Positions 1-13,800 of a stretch of 64,000 bases of DNA are shown one piece after another; position 1 is the stretch's first letter; the number at the start of each line of letters is the position of its first letter. The notes beneath the pieces are model-generated. The model was given only the letters and a program-made list of their open reading frames with translations, made no database searches and was not told where the DNA came from. The position numbers and the translations under genes were made by a program. The DNA is taken from contig QNGE01000839.1 in assembly GCA_008508345.1 (NCBI GenBank), positions 1 through 64,000 on the forward strand, written 5' to 3'. The stretch is from Paragonimus westermani (lineage: Eukaryota > Platyhelminthes > Trematoda > Plagiorchiida > Troglotrematidae).

Positions 1-3000
1 TCAACTTGAAAATAAACCATACCCCCGACTACTCATCAGTAATTTGCTCAATCTTTTTGCAAAGTGGTTCGCAAAAATTGCCCATTACTAGTAGTCGGAT
101 AAAGTTCACTCTAAAACCGTTTGTTATGTGAATGCAGCCAAACGCAAGGATCACTTTTTGAATGAAATATTTGTCGGAAGTTTGCAGTGTTCACTCGAAT
201 ACTATTCGCAGAACTGTTACAAATCATTACAAAGTGAAATGGAGACTTTTTCCGGAGCACTTGAATAAAACAGTGTTCATTTAATTTATCACAAGGAGTT
301 ATCGTCGTTATCTGGCTTCCCCTTCTGCTCGATTAGAGGACCGATGGAGTTGACCGTGCTTCACCAATAGACTGCAAAAATTGGGCTAAAACAGATCAAT
401 AGAAAGAGAAGAGCAGATTCACTGCTTCTCACTAAGCAAACGTGTGTCCTGTGCTCCGTACCCCTCTTCTTGTAGGAACGCTTCACTAATGATTTCTCAT
501 GTTTTAAAAAAAGCAAAGATTATATGTAAGTAAAAAGGTACTAGAGTAACGGGGGCTGAGTATGAGTTTGAAGCCCACGCAGGTCATTTCATGGAGGTTT
601 GCAATCAAGTAAAGTCTACCAAAGGAGTGTTGTCACACTCCTGAGGAAGGCCACCCGAGGNTTAAAGGGGCAGTTTGAAGAGCACTAAAACCGTAAAAAC
701 TTTTATCATTCGAGCCATAGAAGATGATAACAGAAAACTCTCTATCTTATCGGAGAGCGCAGCCAACCGTTTTAATAAAATGTCAGTAAGTTGTGTCAGG
801 CAGAAGGCGTCAATAGTAGCCAGTCACTGAACTACGTGTAAAACTGTTTTCGGCCCAATACACAGTGAAATAAGATCAGACCACATATCGTCAATCACTT
901 GGATCATGTGTTAAACCGATTGCATGACATTATCACACATCGAAGCAGTTACACAAACAGACAAATCGATCGAACGAGCAAATGAGTATGATTGCTGTAT
1001 AAGTGAGCTTCTGGTAAGATATTAGAGCAGTTTAACGAAGAATACTGCACGTAATAGCATTCAGTTCGGGTCAGCGTTTTTAAGTCGTAAGTTGTGTTAA
1101 TTTGTCGTAATTGGGGATGTCTGCCATACTACTCGACAGTGATGGCTGTTTGCGCACTTCCATATTCTCTTATTGTTAAGCTGTGTATTAATAAGTTAGC
1201 TACTGGGAAATTTTCACATATTTGCTCAAACCAAGAAATTTCCCAGCTGACAACTGTATTAAGTTTGTGTACTAACTGTAGGAGGAAAAACACGAAATTC
1301 GGTTGTATTGCACGACTATTCTGGCAGCAAGTTTCAACAAAATTCGATTTCTAATAAGAGTTGGTAATTTTCTGAGGACGTTTATAACTTAGACAGTTGC
1401 ACGGTGGCTACCATATGAGGTGCCCTCCCAACAGAGTACTGTTTATATACAGTGTCTTCCAGACTAGCTGGTGATACTGTCATTCTTCACTGTCAAGCTT
1501 TTCAACGAACTCTTGGTTCTATCAAATCATTAGTTGTACCTAATCATGATGCTGATTACAGTGTACATTTAGCTGACACTCCGGAAATCACCCATTGTTT
1601 GCATTCCTAATTATACTTGGGTGCACAGGTTGATTGCATGTTAACTAGCAGAGCTAATCAACTGCAAGTAAAAACTTTACATTTTCATTGAAAGGATAAA
1701 GATTTTGCGCGTTATAACGTGGGATACATTGAAAACACTAAATGTACATTCATTTTCTCAGCACTGATTGTCTAACCGATTAACTCTTCAGACGAAGACT
1801 GCTATTCTGTCTACCTCCTAAACTCTCCATAAACTATGGAGATGGTCCGATACAATAGGTAAAGTGGTTCGTATTTCTAAACAGACAACAAAATTTGACA
1901 AAGTAAACGATGTACAATTAATGATAGACTGGTGGTCCAGCTTGCCTGATAAAGAGATCACTTTAGAGCACGGCACACTCTCTGTCATATTATCAGCTCG
2001 TTGTAGCTCAATCAGAAAGGAATGGGGATATCAGAAGGTGTTTAAGCGATTTATTAAAAATTGCTTGGAACATAACAATATTTGGCCGCTCATACATCCA
2101 AGCACCATTTTCTCGTGATTCCTTACCAACAGTTGATTAATGGTCATTTTCGGCCTCAATCGAAATCGTCATTAGAATACTTCGGTTGCAAGCTAGGTGG
2201 TATCTTTTAAATCCATTTGCTAAAAACATGAACAGCGGCCACTGCTCGTGAAAAACAAGTAGACGGCTGATTTTTATCGGTTAAAAGAAAATCACCGCAG
2301 CCCATAAACTGCGTGTCACACTACGTTGGCATTTCGGTGAATTTTCAACAGAAAAAAGACGTAACTTGACTTCGATTGTGTGCTCAGTTTGGGCGCTACC
2401 TAATGTTGTTCGTGTACCTCAGCAGTGAAGTCGAGTATATCCTGACTTCTACTTCAAATGAATTCAGTCTGATAATCGTGTACCAATGTTTCAAGTAAAT
2501 AAAACTATCAACCAATTTCGGACCGATTAGAGCAGACATGAGCTGATGAAATTTATCACGTGTGACTTTCAAACAAATTGTTACTTCAGTATTTCTGACC
2601 GGTTTCAGTGACTTACAGTATGAATCAATTTAATAGCCGACCGTGATTATTGAACAGCTGTGAAGCAAAACTGCGTTGGCTGTGTTATTATGCCAGTCAC
2701 GTTTGCTTTGCATATCCTCACCAGAAATATGTTAAAAGTTAGGTGTGGAGGTTTCAAATTTAAGAACGAGGACTCACTTTCCACTGTCAACACGTAATTC
2801 ATTACAGAAATTTCTTTGTACGTATCCAAACCGGTCAACAACTTCTAAGAATTCGTTGTCGCGCTTCAGACTAACGTTGGTCTTGTTCTTAAGCAAGCCA
2901 AAAAACGGTGGAGCAGGAACATACCTCAGAAGAGCAACACCCGAAGAATAGAGGATCAGAAGAAGATATCTAGCATGTGATTCAACAACATAATGTAGGT

Positions 3001-3440
3001 ACAGTGTAGCGGAAATACGTATATTCCTGTATTGCCAGAAGTTACTAGTCTTGAAAAGGACGTTTTTTTATAGGTTATCACTCCATGTTAACTTTGCGAC
3101 TTACAGGCATTAATGTTAACGCAAGTTATTGTTATCCCCACAAAGTTCTTTCGGGTTTCAGTTCATATCACCAGTGTATATTTGTGGATTACAGTTGTAG
3201 ATGTGACAGATTCGATGAGATTCCTTGATTCATCCGGAAGCAAAAATTAATGGCCAAAACTGAAAGTATATTTTCAACCTCACAAAATATCTAATGAGAG
3301 AAAATTCTGAAGCCAAAAGATTTACCATTCGAAGCTTGTCCGAATAAAACGGGATGACGAACTTTATGAATGAGGTAGACCGAGTACTCATTTGTTCCTG
3401 ACTGGGTAAGTAAGGAATAATCACATAAGCCTTTTGACAG
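1..3440. other. non-coding DNA upstream of the noggin 3' end
   Basis: No reading frame longer than about 85 codons occurs here and none resembles a known protein. The only recognisable item is a decayed hammerhead-like retroelement tail near 636-672. One unresolved base lies at 661. Probably intergenic. Confidence 0.6.
636..672 (+). repeat. decayed hammerhead-like retroelement tail
   Basis: CACTC is followed by CTGAGGA (one base from the hammerhead core CTGATGA) and by AGGCCACCCGAGG. The same order (CACTC, a seven-base core, then a GACCACCC-like helix) occurs on the minus strand at 34943-34985, so the two look like copies of one repeat. The GAAAC box is not preserved, and the unresolved base at 661 falls inside the motif. 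Not expected to be an active ribozyme. Confidence 0.4.
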
Positions 3441-3446
3441 TTTATT
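3441..3446 (-). terminator. poly(A) signal of noggin
   Basis: AATAAA on the minus strand, about 34 bases beyond the noggin stop codon. With the TATA box at 4858-4869 it defines a very compact transcription unit of about 1.4 kb. Position and match are seen; use is inferred. Confidence 0.6.
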
Positions 3447-3479
3447 CCACAGTGCATCAGCTCTTCAGTCGTCAATCCA

Positions 3480-4697
3480 TCAATCTGTTTTTGTAGAATT
3501 CACATGCATATTTGTGCATCCACATCGACATTGAGTCAACACAGGCATGTGCATGCGATACCAATTACAACTAGTCAGCGGCCAGTCCTCCAGACATAGA
3601 TAACGCAAGACCACCAGGTTGATGTAATTCGCCTCGTGACAATACATACCCGGGGGAATGGAACAAGACTTCCCTTTCAAATTTGTGCATTGCCCTTGTT
3701 TGACCCAACGAGGCCAATATTTAGCGCCTTGATCCTTCCAAATATAATGTACTGGACAATTACTGTATTCGGTAATCAGACGACGAAGCGTTCGTCGTAA
3801 TTTCTGTCGAAAACGTTTGGTTTGCACAAGACGAAAATGCAATCGTCCAGAATGTTGTCGATTAACAGCTGCCTTAGTTCCTCTCGTGTATCTCCTAGTT
3901 TCACCTTCTTTGAAGACGGGACGGCGCTGAAAACTATACCGTTGCTTGCGATTGACTTTGTTTGGTGTTGAAGATATGTGCCCAAACTCCTGTTGAAGCA
4001 TGTCCCATTTATATGCCGATTGATTTTTCGTCCTATTGAGCCATTTTTGTGGAAACCGATTGGTGGTCTGAGGTTTTGCCTTAAGGATTGCATGTAAAAT
4101 ATCTCTTAAACGCCTGGTATTGATCCCTGAGACATCGCCATTGCTCAGATGTCCACTGGGAAAGGCGGTTGCTTCCCAAGGACGCCGAAATGCCATGTAA
4201 TCTTCGTTATAATGCCGAACTCCCAATATCTGGAACATGGCTTCCGAGGTTAAAACTACAAGCGGATTGAATGGCCGTTCTGGGCCTATCACTGGTAAGG
4301 GAACGGGAAATCGTGGAACAGTCACGGGTCGGAGCATATCAGATGGATGAGGAAACCGTATCAAGTTCTTGTTTTTACCGTTCAGTTCGTGGAAATGTAT
4401 GGCTTTGCCAGATGCGTTACTTTCCTTCATTGTACTTCCTGTCGACTTATTTGGTGAAAATAGCAATATATTAGAAGCAGTTTGGGTCCGTTTATTACGC
4501 TGTTGGAATAACTGCCATAACATGTTGGAAGTCTTGGATATATTATCGTCCGTAAAGTGTTTGGTATGTGTCGAACCAGCAAAAGCTGCTGTAGTAACGG
4601 TACCAGCAAGCATTTGTGGTAAGTGTACCAAAGTGATCAGAAGATAAACAGAAACGAAGCCAAACCAGCCACCGCATTTGTATGAATTAATCCTCAT
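3480..4697 (-). CDS. noggin: noggin, secreted BMP antagonist (single exon)
   Basis: A 405-residue protein ending in a noggin cystine-knot domain. Noggin is a secreted dimer that binds BMP ligands and blocks receptor access, acting in dorsoventral patterning. Seen here: a hydrophobic signal segment at about residues 11-31 (GFVSVYLLITLVHL); a clip-like proline-rich part at 122-145; the family motif ILGVRHYNEDYMAF at 157-170; a basic stretch KRFRQKLRRTLRRL at 294-307 like the heparin-binding region; then NCPVHYIW (313-320), YWPRWVKQG (327-335), SCSIPPGMYC (344-353) and CRCGC (390-394). Nine cysteines (314, 337, 345, 353, 368, 377, 390, 392, 394) match the nine of vertebrate noggin. Six N-glycosylation sequons are present. 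It is longer than vertebrate noggin (about 230 residues) because of low-complexity insertions at about 32-120 and 180-290. The ATG at 4697 is chosen because it directly precedes the signal segment; the frame stays open another 38 codons upstream but without an ATG. Intronless, as in vertebrates. Confidence 0.93.
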   Translation of the reverse strand: MRINSYKCGGWFGFVSVYLLITLVHLPQMLAGTVTTAAFAGSTHTKHFTDDNISKTSNMLWQLFQQRNKRTQTASNILLFSPNKSTGSTMKESNASGKAIHFHELNGKNKNLIRFPHPSDMLRPVTVPRFPVPLPVIGPERPFNPLVVLTSEAMFQILGVRHYNEDYMAFRRPWEATAFPSGHLSNGDVSGINTRRLRDILHAILKAKPQTTNRFPQKWLNRTKNQSAYKWDMLQQEFGHISSTPNKVNRKQRYSFQRRPVFKEGETRRYTRGTKAAVNRQHSGRLHFRLVQTKRFRQKLRRTLRRLITEYSNCPVHYIWKDQGAKYWPRWVKQGQCTNLKGKSCSIPPGMYCHEANYINLVVLRYLCLEDWPLTSCNWYRMHMPVLTQCRCGCTNMHVNSTKTD

Positions 4698-4857
4698 TGT
4701 GGAGTACTTCGTGTTATCTTCTGCGTATTGGGGGTTACTCACCTCTGGTACCGTTTTATCACTCCATTTAGGCAAGTATTTCGCTCTCGATGGATGAACT
4801 ACCACGCGCACATGTGCAGAGAGAACTGTTTGACAAGTAGTGTCTTGCTGATAGGTT

Positions 4858-4869
4858 CCCTTTTATATA
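4858..4869 (-). promoter_or_regulatory. TATA box of noggin
   Basis: TATATAAAAGGG on the minus strand, about 160 bases upstream of the noggin ATG. Transcription would start near 4830. A consensus-like splice donor (GAG followed by GTGAGT, 4742-4737) lies between box and ATG; if used it would remove the coding region, so its role is unclear. Confidence 0.5.
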
Positions 4870-7800
4870 CGACTTCAAGCCGCGTTGACAAGATATCTCG
4901 GATGACAGCCAATCAGTCGCAGCGGAGAGTTCTACGGACCAATCAGACATTCACACTGTCCGGCGTGATTATAAGGGTTGACCAGCGAATTCATAGTACA
5001 CGAAGGTGAAGTACCGCACACGAATCGGTATCAGAAACTTTGATCACGTAACAAAAAATCGTATCGCGGGTGTAGAGTCTAGTATTAAAATAGACAATGG
5101 AACAAATGTGCATTTACGAACCCGGCTATCCAAGATTGCTTCACATTTCATTATCGGTGACTATAATCTAAAAAGTCTGAATAATTTTTCCTTTCCAAGA
5201 AGAGATTCATTGGTTGAAGTGCACCGACAAAAAAAGATTAAAAATCGCGTACAACTTATTCCCGGTAGTTTATTTTTCTGCAGGAAACTCATTGGATATT
5301 AGAATTCATAAAATCTCAATAAACTTTGGTCAATTTCGGTCAGCAATTAAAAGCAATTCAAACTCATCCTCTGTTTACCTCTTTTGTGTTTCAGTTTGAT
5401 TGCAACGGTTCATTTACTAAACTGGCTTTCATAAAAGTGTCAAATTCGGACCGGTTTATCTTTGTGCATGCGTACTAGTGTTACACGAATAAGGATGCCC
5501 TGAAACAAATATAATGGAAACATTTCCTCTGTTTTTTTTCGAATGCGTGTTTGATCACTGCTTGATACCATTACCATATATATACATTCTTTTGGTCATT
5601 TGGTGAAGGGCAGTGCTATACGAATTATTTTGCGGAATTACACATCTATTTCAACCTATCGTTTTCTGGCTTCCGTGCTTCAGATGTCTTCAAAAGAATC
5701 TGTCTATCACGTATCCCTGTATGAATCTGGAACGTGGATTAGGGAATAGTCTGTAACACGTCCCCACGAAAAGTCATTTCTCAAAATTGTCTTGACCAAA
5801 TCTTGTAATTGAAATAACAGTTTGTTAATTTGTGTTACACACAGTTTGAGTTATGTGAAAGTCACCTAGAGATTGACTAGTGGGTAACATTCTTCTTAGA
5901 AAAATGTGTAAAAATATGGCGTAGAAACTTGTAAGACTGTTTGCCTGAGCAGACAAGCATGAGTCATGGACACCAAGGACCGAAATTACTTTCTGCAACT
6001 GATCCACTAGAGGTGCAAAAATGACTTTATATTAATCTAATGCAACAGCACACATAATACAGAAATATTGTGTGGTCATGAAAGCATTCAGCAGCAAACC
6101 ATTGTGTGACAATGTGCTTGGAGCATGCAAATATGCAGTGGTTTGAGAGACAGACGTAGTTAAATGAATATGTGATCACCATAAGTTAAAATGGGTTAAA
6201 ATTTGAATGGTTGAGCAATGACACACTACTTATCAACAACTTACTTGTTAACAGTGTCGATCAAAATTCACTGTCAAGCAGCTGATGAAAACACCATTCA
6301 CTAGGTTAGTCACACGAGCGCTATCAGCGCTCCTCAGGTAACAAAGATCGTTTGAGACACTTAAACAATTTTCACTCAGTTCACTGGTCAGAATCCACTG
6401 GTGACGCTAGTTAATCAACATGTGAAACAAACCGCTCATGTTATATCACTCTTAGAAAAGGCATACAGTGTGTTTCACGACTCTGAAAGCAGTACGTGAA
6501 CAGCACTGTGACGTAGGGTCATATACAGAGAGTACACAAGTAGCAATTTAGATTCCTTGATAAGATAGTTGCTTTTCGGTTTCTTCTCACGGAAGGCTGG
6601 AAGTGATACAGTTTCAAGCATAACGTACCACACACATAGAAGGCGCTGGCAAAACCACAGTGAAAAAAGGGAAAGAGAAAAGGGTAGAGTTATAAAAGTA
6701 AAACTTTTTTTGAAGTAACAAGATGTCACGTGGTTTTCAGCGTTATGTGTAAGTTCGTAATAAGCAGTACCTGAGTCGTTATCCATGTTTGATTTTATCC
6801 ACGCGGAACCATGGGAACGAACGCTTATGTACACAAAATAATGAGTATAAATCGTTCTATAATACCAGTGGAATAGTTATTTCAACCAACACTGATAGTG
6901 GATGATTGTTGCGCTTCGTTCAACCTAGCGAGTATAAGTGACTCAGTCGAGATAGTGATGCATCTGATTCTGGACAGAGATGAAGACGTTGGATTTCCCG
7001 CCCACAGTCTATCACGTGCGCTTGAAAACGTGCTGCTTAGTTTTCAGAACAACACTATTCTTATGAACTCCATAAAATGGTCATGGACAATTGATGAAGT
7101 GAAGCGGTCGCTTCTTGTCAACGCTAGTTGGATTAACCTCGTGCACTTATTTTCTTTGGTTATCCTATCAAGATCTGTTACTGGAATATTTCATAAGATT
7201 GTACACTTAGCGAGACAGGTGATAATGAAAATTCCGTGAGCCCATTATGTGCGCACGATGAATTTCCAATGAAACACATGCCCAAACCCTTGTGAATCCG
7301 TGTCCAAATCAGCTAAATCTTTATATTTCATCAGCGGCATTACATGGATTACGTGGTTTCCTCTTCAAAAGGTTGATTTTAGTGAAGCTCTGTTTCCTTT
7401 AATTGCATCAAGGTCACTAGCAATGTTACACACAGCTTAGATTTCTCACCGTCATCGAAGTGAATGTTGTAAAGTAGTCGCTTAGGTAAATTTGCCAACA
7501 ATCGTTTGATAAGCCACTGTGAATTTTGAACTATAAAATTGTGGTGGTAAACATTGTGCTTTACTGGCGACTGGGTAATAGAAGTTTCGGCATGTTCATA
7601 TTTTCGGTTGATGGCACGTCTTCTGCCAACCGATCAGTGAAATCTATGGTTGACGACGTAACCCTGGTTCAATGCGAGTAAGTAGTAAGAAATCGGTGCA
7701 AAACCTTTTGTAGCTGACGGAATATTTCTTGAAACATTCTCTGGTAGTAGTTCACAAATCCATTGTGATTCTATATGATTTTAACTTGTCATTTAAGGTA

Positions 7801-10800
7801 GCTGTGTGCTCAAGCTGAGATGCTTGATCGAAAAGCCATAATCAAATGACTGGAGCTCATTGCAAGAAAACACGTCTTTCCTGTTGCCTGAATGATCGAA
7901 ACATTGCTTAGAGTGCAATTCATCGAGGAAGACTTGTTGTGTTGTCAAGTTATGATGCCTCATGAGGAAAAGTCCTGTTTTGCTACTTTCTATTCATCGC
8001 CACAGTCACCGATCATGGTGAGCCTTAAGATGCAAAGCTGCCTTCCGGTTGTTGTTCCACATCATAACTGAAGTTTGTGGAATGATTATATGTCCGATCT
8101 CAGAAATTGTAAAACGATTTATATACACCTCGTAAATTTTGATTATATGTGAACATGGACGCAATTGTGCACATCGAAACATTGAGTCTGCGATATAAAC
8201 AGAAAACCTAGGAATCCTATGCTGTTAGCATCCATATACATTCTCTCTCTCCCATCCATTGCTGAAGCAGTGATGGTTATCGTTCTTGTCCTGTTGTTGT
8301 CGATAACGACGCCCCTATGGACTGTCTTAGAAATTCTACCAACTGCAATTCTAGACATCAACGATATGTTGGATGGTCATAGGCTAGATCCGTTAGGCAA
8401 CGAAGCTGACCACTTTGCGCTCATCAAAACACCAACAGACCAGCTCCGGAAATGTACTGATACGGAACCACTTCAACTGCGTCTAGCGACATCAAAACGA
8501 CTAACTTATCGTTGCCAACAAATCATTAGCCACTGCGTTCCCTTTATTGATTTCATCAATGTATGAAGAAGGTGTGTTGCAATATGTTAACAGTTCGTTT
8601 ACTCCCATCAGTCACAAACGTAAAACGTATAAATCATATGCAGCAGACAAATAGAGCTGGACAGAGTATGAAAACGCACACAATGACATCACGTATTACG
8701 CCACTACCATGTCTATGGGTTGCTCCAACCACTTTTATGCACGCAACGCCGGGTGGTGGGTTCTACTCAACGTAGCTCCGTTGAAAGCCGGTAGCTTCCG
8801 GTTTTGTTGGCCTAACAGTACTTCGAATGATCTAAACGGGTCAAACTGTTGACCTGTTGTCTGGACCTGTCTGGAAGTCGATGATTCTGGGCTTCGAGCA
8901 ACGGATTCGCCTGTTTGTTATATTTGTGTCGTGAGTTGTTTTAGCAAGTTTGTGACGTGTTCTGTCACCATGTTAGATGTTAGATGACCGTCGGTCCTTT
9001 CTGTTTATGTGAACGTAACCGCAATTGCAAACGAACTGTTAGACAAAGTAAGAGACAGAATAGTCAGACAAACTGCGTAAAACTGGTCTTCTGGTGGTTT
9101 GAACCATGCGTTACTGAGAAACCGCATACATACGGAATAAGTTAGATCACAATTTCTGTCTGATGTCGTTTGTAAAAGATCCCATCTAAATTACAAAAAT
9201 CGGAATATATCTTTCTTTTGTGCTGTCTAGACTTGTTCAGTGCATTTACTCATCATGTTTTGAGTGTCTGACCTTTTCAGAATATCCATTTGGCACACCT
9301 TTTTATGAGCATCTCTTCCTCTGTCTGCGGCCAATCAGAGCTACAAATAGGCCTAGCCCTAAGAATAAATTTCTCGATCAAACCCCTCTTTCATCCTATC
9401 GAGGCAGAGCTGGGGAACTGAAAATACTGTCCGCCGTACACAGTTTTTCGACGGCCCGATCGCCGTAATCATCCATTCTCATGTCGAGTGATGAGTGCAC
9501 CTAAGAAGGCAAAACTGCCGTTTGATTATTTTTAGTAAAATAACGGCCGATTAGGGTGAATAGGATTAATAAGTTTGAAAGACAAATCACAATGGTCGGT
9601 ATCACCAAAAATCAAAATATCTTCAACGTACTGTTTGCGCAAGGCTTTGGTGGTCTGTTGGGCCCATAGTTAGAAGATATCTTCTTGGGAATGATAGAAC
9701 GGCAAGTCTCAGATAATATCGCCATCTGCACTCGCGAATATGCTTCTGAATACTCTTCAACTCCAAGTACATTTATCATCATGAAATACGATCTTACAAT
9801 GAGCTGTCCGCGATCGCTTGTTTCAACCATTTTATCGCCTTGCTTTCGCACCGATTTCAACAACTGAACACTTATCAAATCCAAAGAAGGAGCAAGTTTG
9901 ACGTGACATGAGACCCTGCACAATACACATGATGATACCTGTTTGCGGCACTCACCAACGGTGGCCATGTCAAACCAGTCATTACGGAACTCAACCAGAT
10001 TCACTCCACGCCTCTATATCCTATTGATGAAAACTAGAACTGACCTGATGCCCAAGAAAATCTCTCCATCTAGTGGCTGTCTAAAAACACCGGAGAAATT
10101 AAAGTGCATATGTGGTACCAACCATGATAGTTTGTCTCGCACTCTTCAGTAATACCATCTTACCCATTCTGACAGATTCAGATGATGCAACATTGTAGTT
10201 GCCTTATTAATGTGTAAATTTAAAAACAAGAAACCTTCAGTGGTTTCAGAGCCGTATATCCTCACGACCCAACCTTCCCCTAAACCCGACATCTTTATGT
10301 TCAGAGATGCCTTCGTTGCCGATGTGGTTATTTGTGATCCGTGCAGAACGTAAGCCACAGTCCAAACGGGAAGGGATAAACAAGATTCCCGTGTAACTGG
10401 TAAATGCACTTACGCTGCCCTCCGTTCCTGGAACAGCCAGTTCTTCAAAAAAGTGCACTCACATTTTGATTACTGATAGCGTTTTCATACGTCCATCATT
10501 ACACAAAACCTTCCAGATAATATGTCTCTCTAAATGTTACTTATCAGAAATTTGTATATCACCTATTCAAGGCTCCGTCAAAATATCCCTGTCATAAATG
10601 AGAGGCATCTAGCTTACATACGATAAAAACAGTTATATTTCGATAAATGTTTACTTCTGGATACTTTGGCCCAAATATACGCCTTGCAATGCATCAGCTG
10701 CAAAACTGGATAAGGTATCTAATGTATGCAGTTATTACCCCGCATCCTAGCGAATCGTGTTGATCTCATATCTGGAAGATATATGTCTTCCTTTACAGAT

Positions 10801-13800
10801 GAATCGTTAACGACAATCCGAAGAACGCCACATGCTTTGCGTCTTTCCACTGTCATCCAATTTCATCAAGAGAACAACTTATTTTAGATTTATATATATA
10901 TGTAAGTGTATGGTGGAAAATGCCTGCATCCCAGGTAGCATGTTTAACCTGCTTAGAAGAGGCATGAGCTGAGTAGTGAATGATTTATCGTAACGCTCCG
11001 GATTAATACTAGGATCCTGTATGGAATAAATCAATAATTGCCAAAACGGGTTTGTTCTGCCAGTCACTATGTTAGCTTGTCAGTGGGTTTCTTCTGAGTT
11101 TTTGTCTCACTGTCAACGATGCTGATCTACTGGTTCTCCACATCAACGTGCCGATTAAATGACTCTCGAAACCAGAGGCCTTCCAGCACAAGGCGGTCCT
11201 CATTCACTTTTGTCTATGCGACCACCCTCCGGTGATGCTTGTTGACCTCGTGACTTGCGTCTGCACAATGTTGACATAATTTTAACTTGGGTTCGGCTAT
11301 CCGCATCGCCGAATGGTATGTGTACGCTTGTGTGTTGCTACTTGCCTGTCTATTTCAGATACTTTGGTCACACCCGAGACACGGAACCACGTGGAACACA
11401 CGAGATTTTTAATATAGTTCTGTCCTGTACTATGGTAAGAATGGCTGGAGTGTAGAATTCGGCTTGTGTGACACCTGGATGTCCAGTAGTTGAAATTTAC
11501 TCTGTGTTGCTACAGATTTGCTAGTCGCACTGTGTCCTACACGGCTGGTTCACACGAACCGACTGACGATCACCTTTACGAAACCAGTAGAAGCGAACAG
11601 TTTGAACAGATATCCTCGATCTTGTCTTGGTTCGGGTGAGCTACAGCGCGTTCCTACACGGAGAAACTATGCTACACCAAGCTTTCGAGATGGCGGGCTG
11701 TTTATCCGGTGTCCTTTGCACGAATGACTGTAGCTGCCGCAGTTTTATATTTGGCAATAAGCTACAACCTTTCATCAAATATTCGAATAACCCACGCATC
11801 ACGGAACGTCAGATGCAAGTTCTTCTTTTCTTCCCGTTTGAGGCTTATTCCGTTTAGTGTGGGATTCAAGCAATCGTGGAATAAATCAGGCGGAATACGA
11901 AGTGAAAAAATAATGTCCTCCACATACTGAAGCCATATTTTAGGTCTGAACGTCCCGGATGCTCCAACTTTAGAGTGTTCAATTACAAAATTCGGAGGCG
12001 ATCCCGATACATATATATGGGCTCGCTTTTAGGCCCCTCATCTGAAATTATACTCTGTCGTTAAACCGTGGATGCTTCTCCAATCAGAGCTCCCCTAACT
12101 GAACCATTTCTTCTGGAGGTACCCGTCTTCAGTTATCGGGAGTTTCAAGTACCTTACATCGTGTTGTTGAACACTGAATAAAAATCGATGATAAATAAAG
12201 CGCTCACTGTCTGCAACACGGAGCTCTTACTGTGTCTTAGATGATCAGCCAAACCGTGAGAGAGCCCTGGTTTATGGATACGAAAAAGGAAACTGGCTAG
12301 TTATCAGTTCGGGGCCGTTCTAAATGCGACTGACCGCAAATGTTCCCGATATCTGCGGGCTTTCGTTAGTTCTTGTGCTTCAGTTAATGTTTTCTAAAGG
12401 TTTAAGGTACTTGGCTTGTCGTTCTGTCAGTGGTGCTCTCTCCCATGAGCTCTCAGGGGTTTGATTATTTGGGTCTCCACACCTTCTGTAGTCTCCCTCC
12501 TGATGCGTTCGTTTGTTCCGGAGTCTTTTTGGAGTAAAAATCAGTTATTTTTTAATCTCCTCCATTTAATACGGTTGTAGCGCTGCATTTGTTAACCGGC
12601 AAAACGATGGCCTGCTTGTTCTTCCTAACTGTGTTCTCAGCATCTTATTTTCTGGTGAACTGTCTGGCGGTGGAGAAAAAAATGTCATTTCTATTCAGCA
12701 CATTAATTTTCTGTTCACTCTGATGAATGCAGGTTCAGCAAGTTCCTAATACTCAGTGGTGACCGGCAATTAATTTCGATAAATAAAGATTTTTTCCTAA
12801 CCTAGATTCCCGAATAGATAAGCTTTGGAACGGGGTCATGGAGCATTCCATAGTCAAGCGTCGGCTAGAAAGCGATGAACGTAGGATTTTCTTCTCGATC
12901 ATTGGTCAACTTGGTGTGCCTGAAAGTAAGAAGTTTTGCGTATGGTTTACATCTTTAAATAATTTTGGTGAGATTTTACAACTTATCATGACATTGTATT
13001 GGAGGGGAATGCCGCACAATGACAGCACAACTGTCGATTGATCGAAACAAGATAATTTTTGTAGAGATCCTGTGTTCACTTTCTAAGACATGCGCTTGAT
13101 TTCATTCACTTTTCACTCTGTCACCTGGATATACCAGAAACAAGATCGATCTTGCGTAACAGACTGTAAAAGATGACAAACAGTCCGAAAATCTATTCAA
13201 GTCGAAGCCGACCAGCATTCGAAACACGATTCAGGGAATGTTTGGATGCTTTGGTTCGTTACGTAAAACGTTGACCAAATTAGTGATAAGGCATTAAAGA
13301 AAGTAGATCGTACTCCGTTTTGTAAACAAGTGCGTTACGAAACGTTCTTAACTTTTCAGGTACACATCTTTCCTTTCTTAGCGAGCCTAACCAACCCAAT
13401 TTAGCAATGTTGACAGTGAACTGTTTAATCACTGCTCACTCTTAAATTTGTCGTTTTGTGTACACCTTAGTCTTTCTCCATGTCAAAATACAGCGTTCTA
13501 TCCACCAAAATAATCTTGCACTCTGTTCTTCCTAAGTTAGTGAACCATGTGGTGTGCAACTGCAAGTTTGAAATAATAACAGCCGCCACTGTGACTATTT
13601 GTCACATAAGAAAAAAACGTTGAAAATGATTTAGTGAGAATAATTAGACAAAGATTGTATCTCACAGTTTGTTGTTTGGACCCTTTCCTCCGCCTGATCA
13701 TTCAGTTGTATGTCTAATTTCGTCGTACAGTTTATAGCCTAAAACTTAAAGCAATATCGGACCTTTAAGATCAACCGCTTGTAACCGCAATTTGATTGAT

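Noticed and set aside
3776..4093. 105-codon frame overlapping noggin on the same strand
   Set aside because: Out-of-frame shadow of the noggin coding region.
9612..10004. 130-codon open frame on the minus strand
   Set aside because: No recognisable domain and no splice or promoter context; frames of this length occur by chance in 64 kb.
9990..10060. TPRLYILL resembling the PLE motif PRLYGLP
   Set aside because: The match is too short and the rest of the frame does not follow the PLE pattern.
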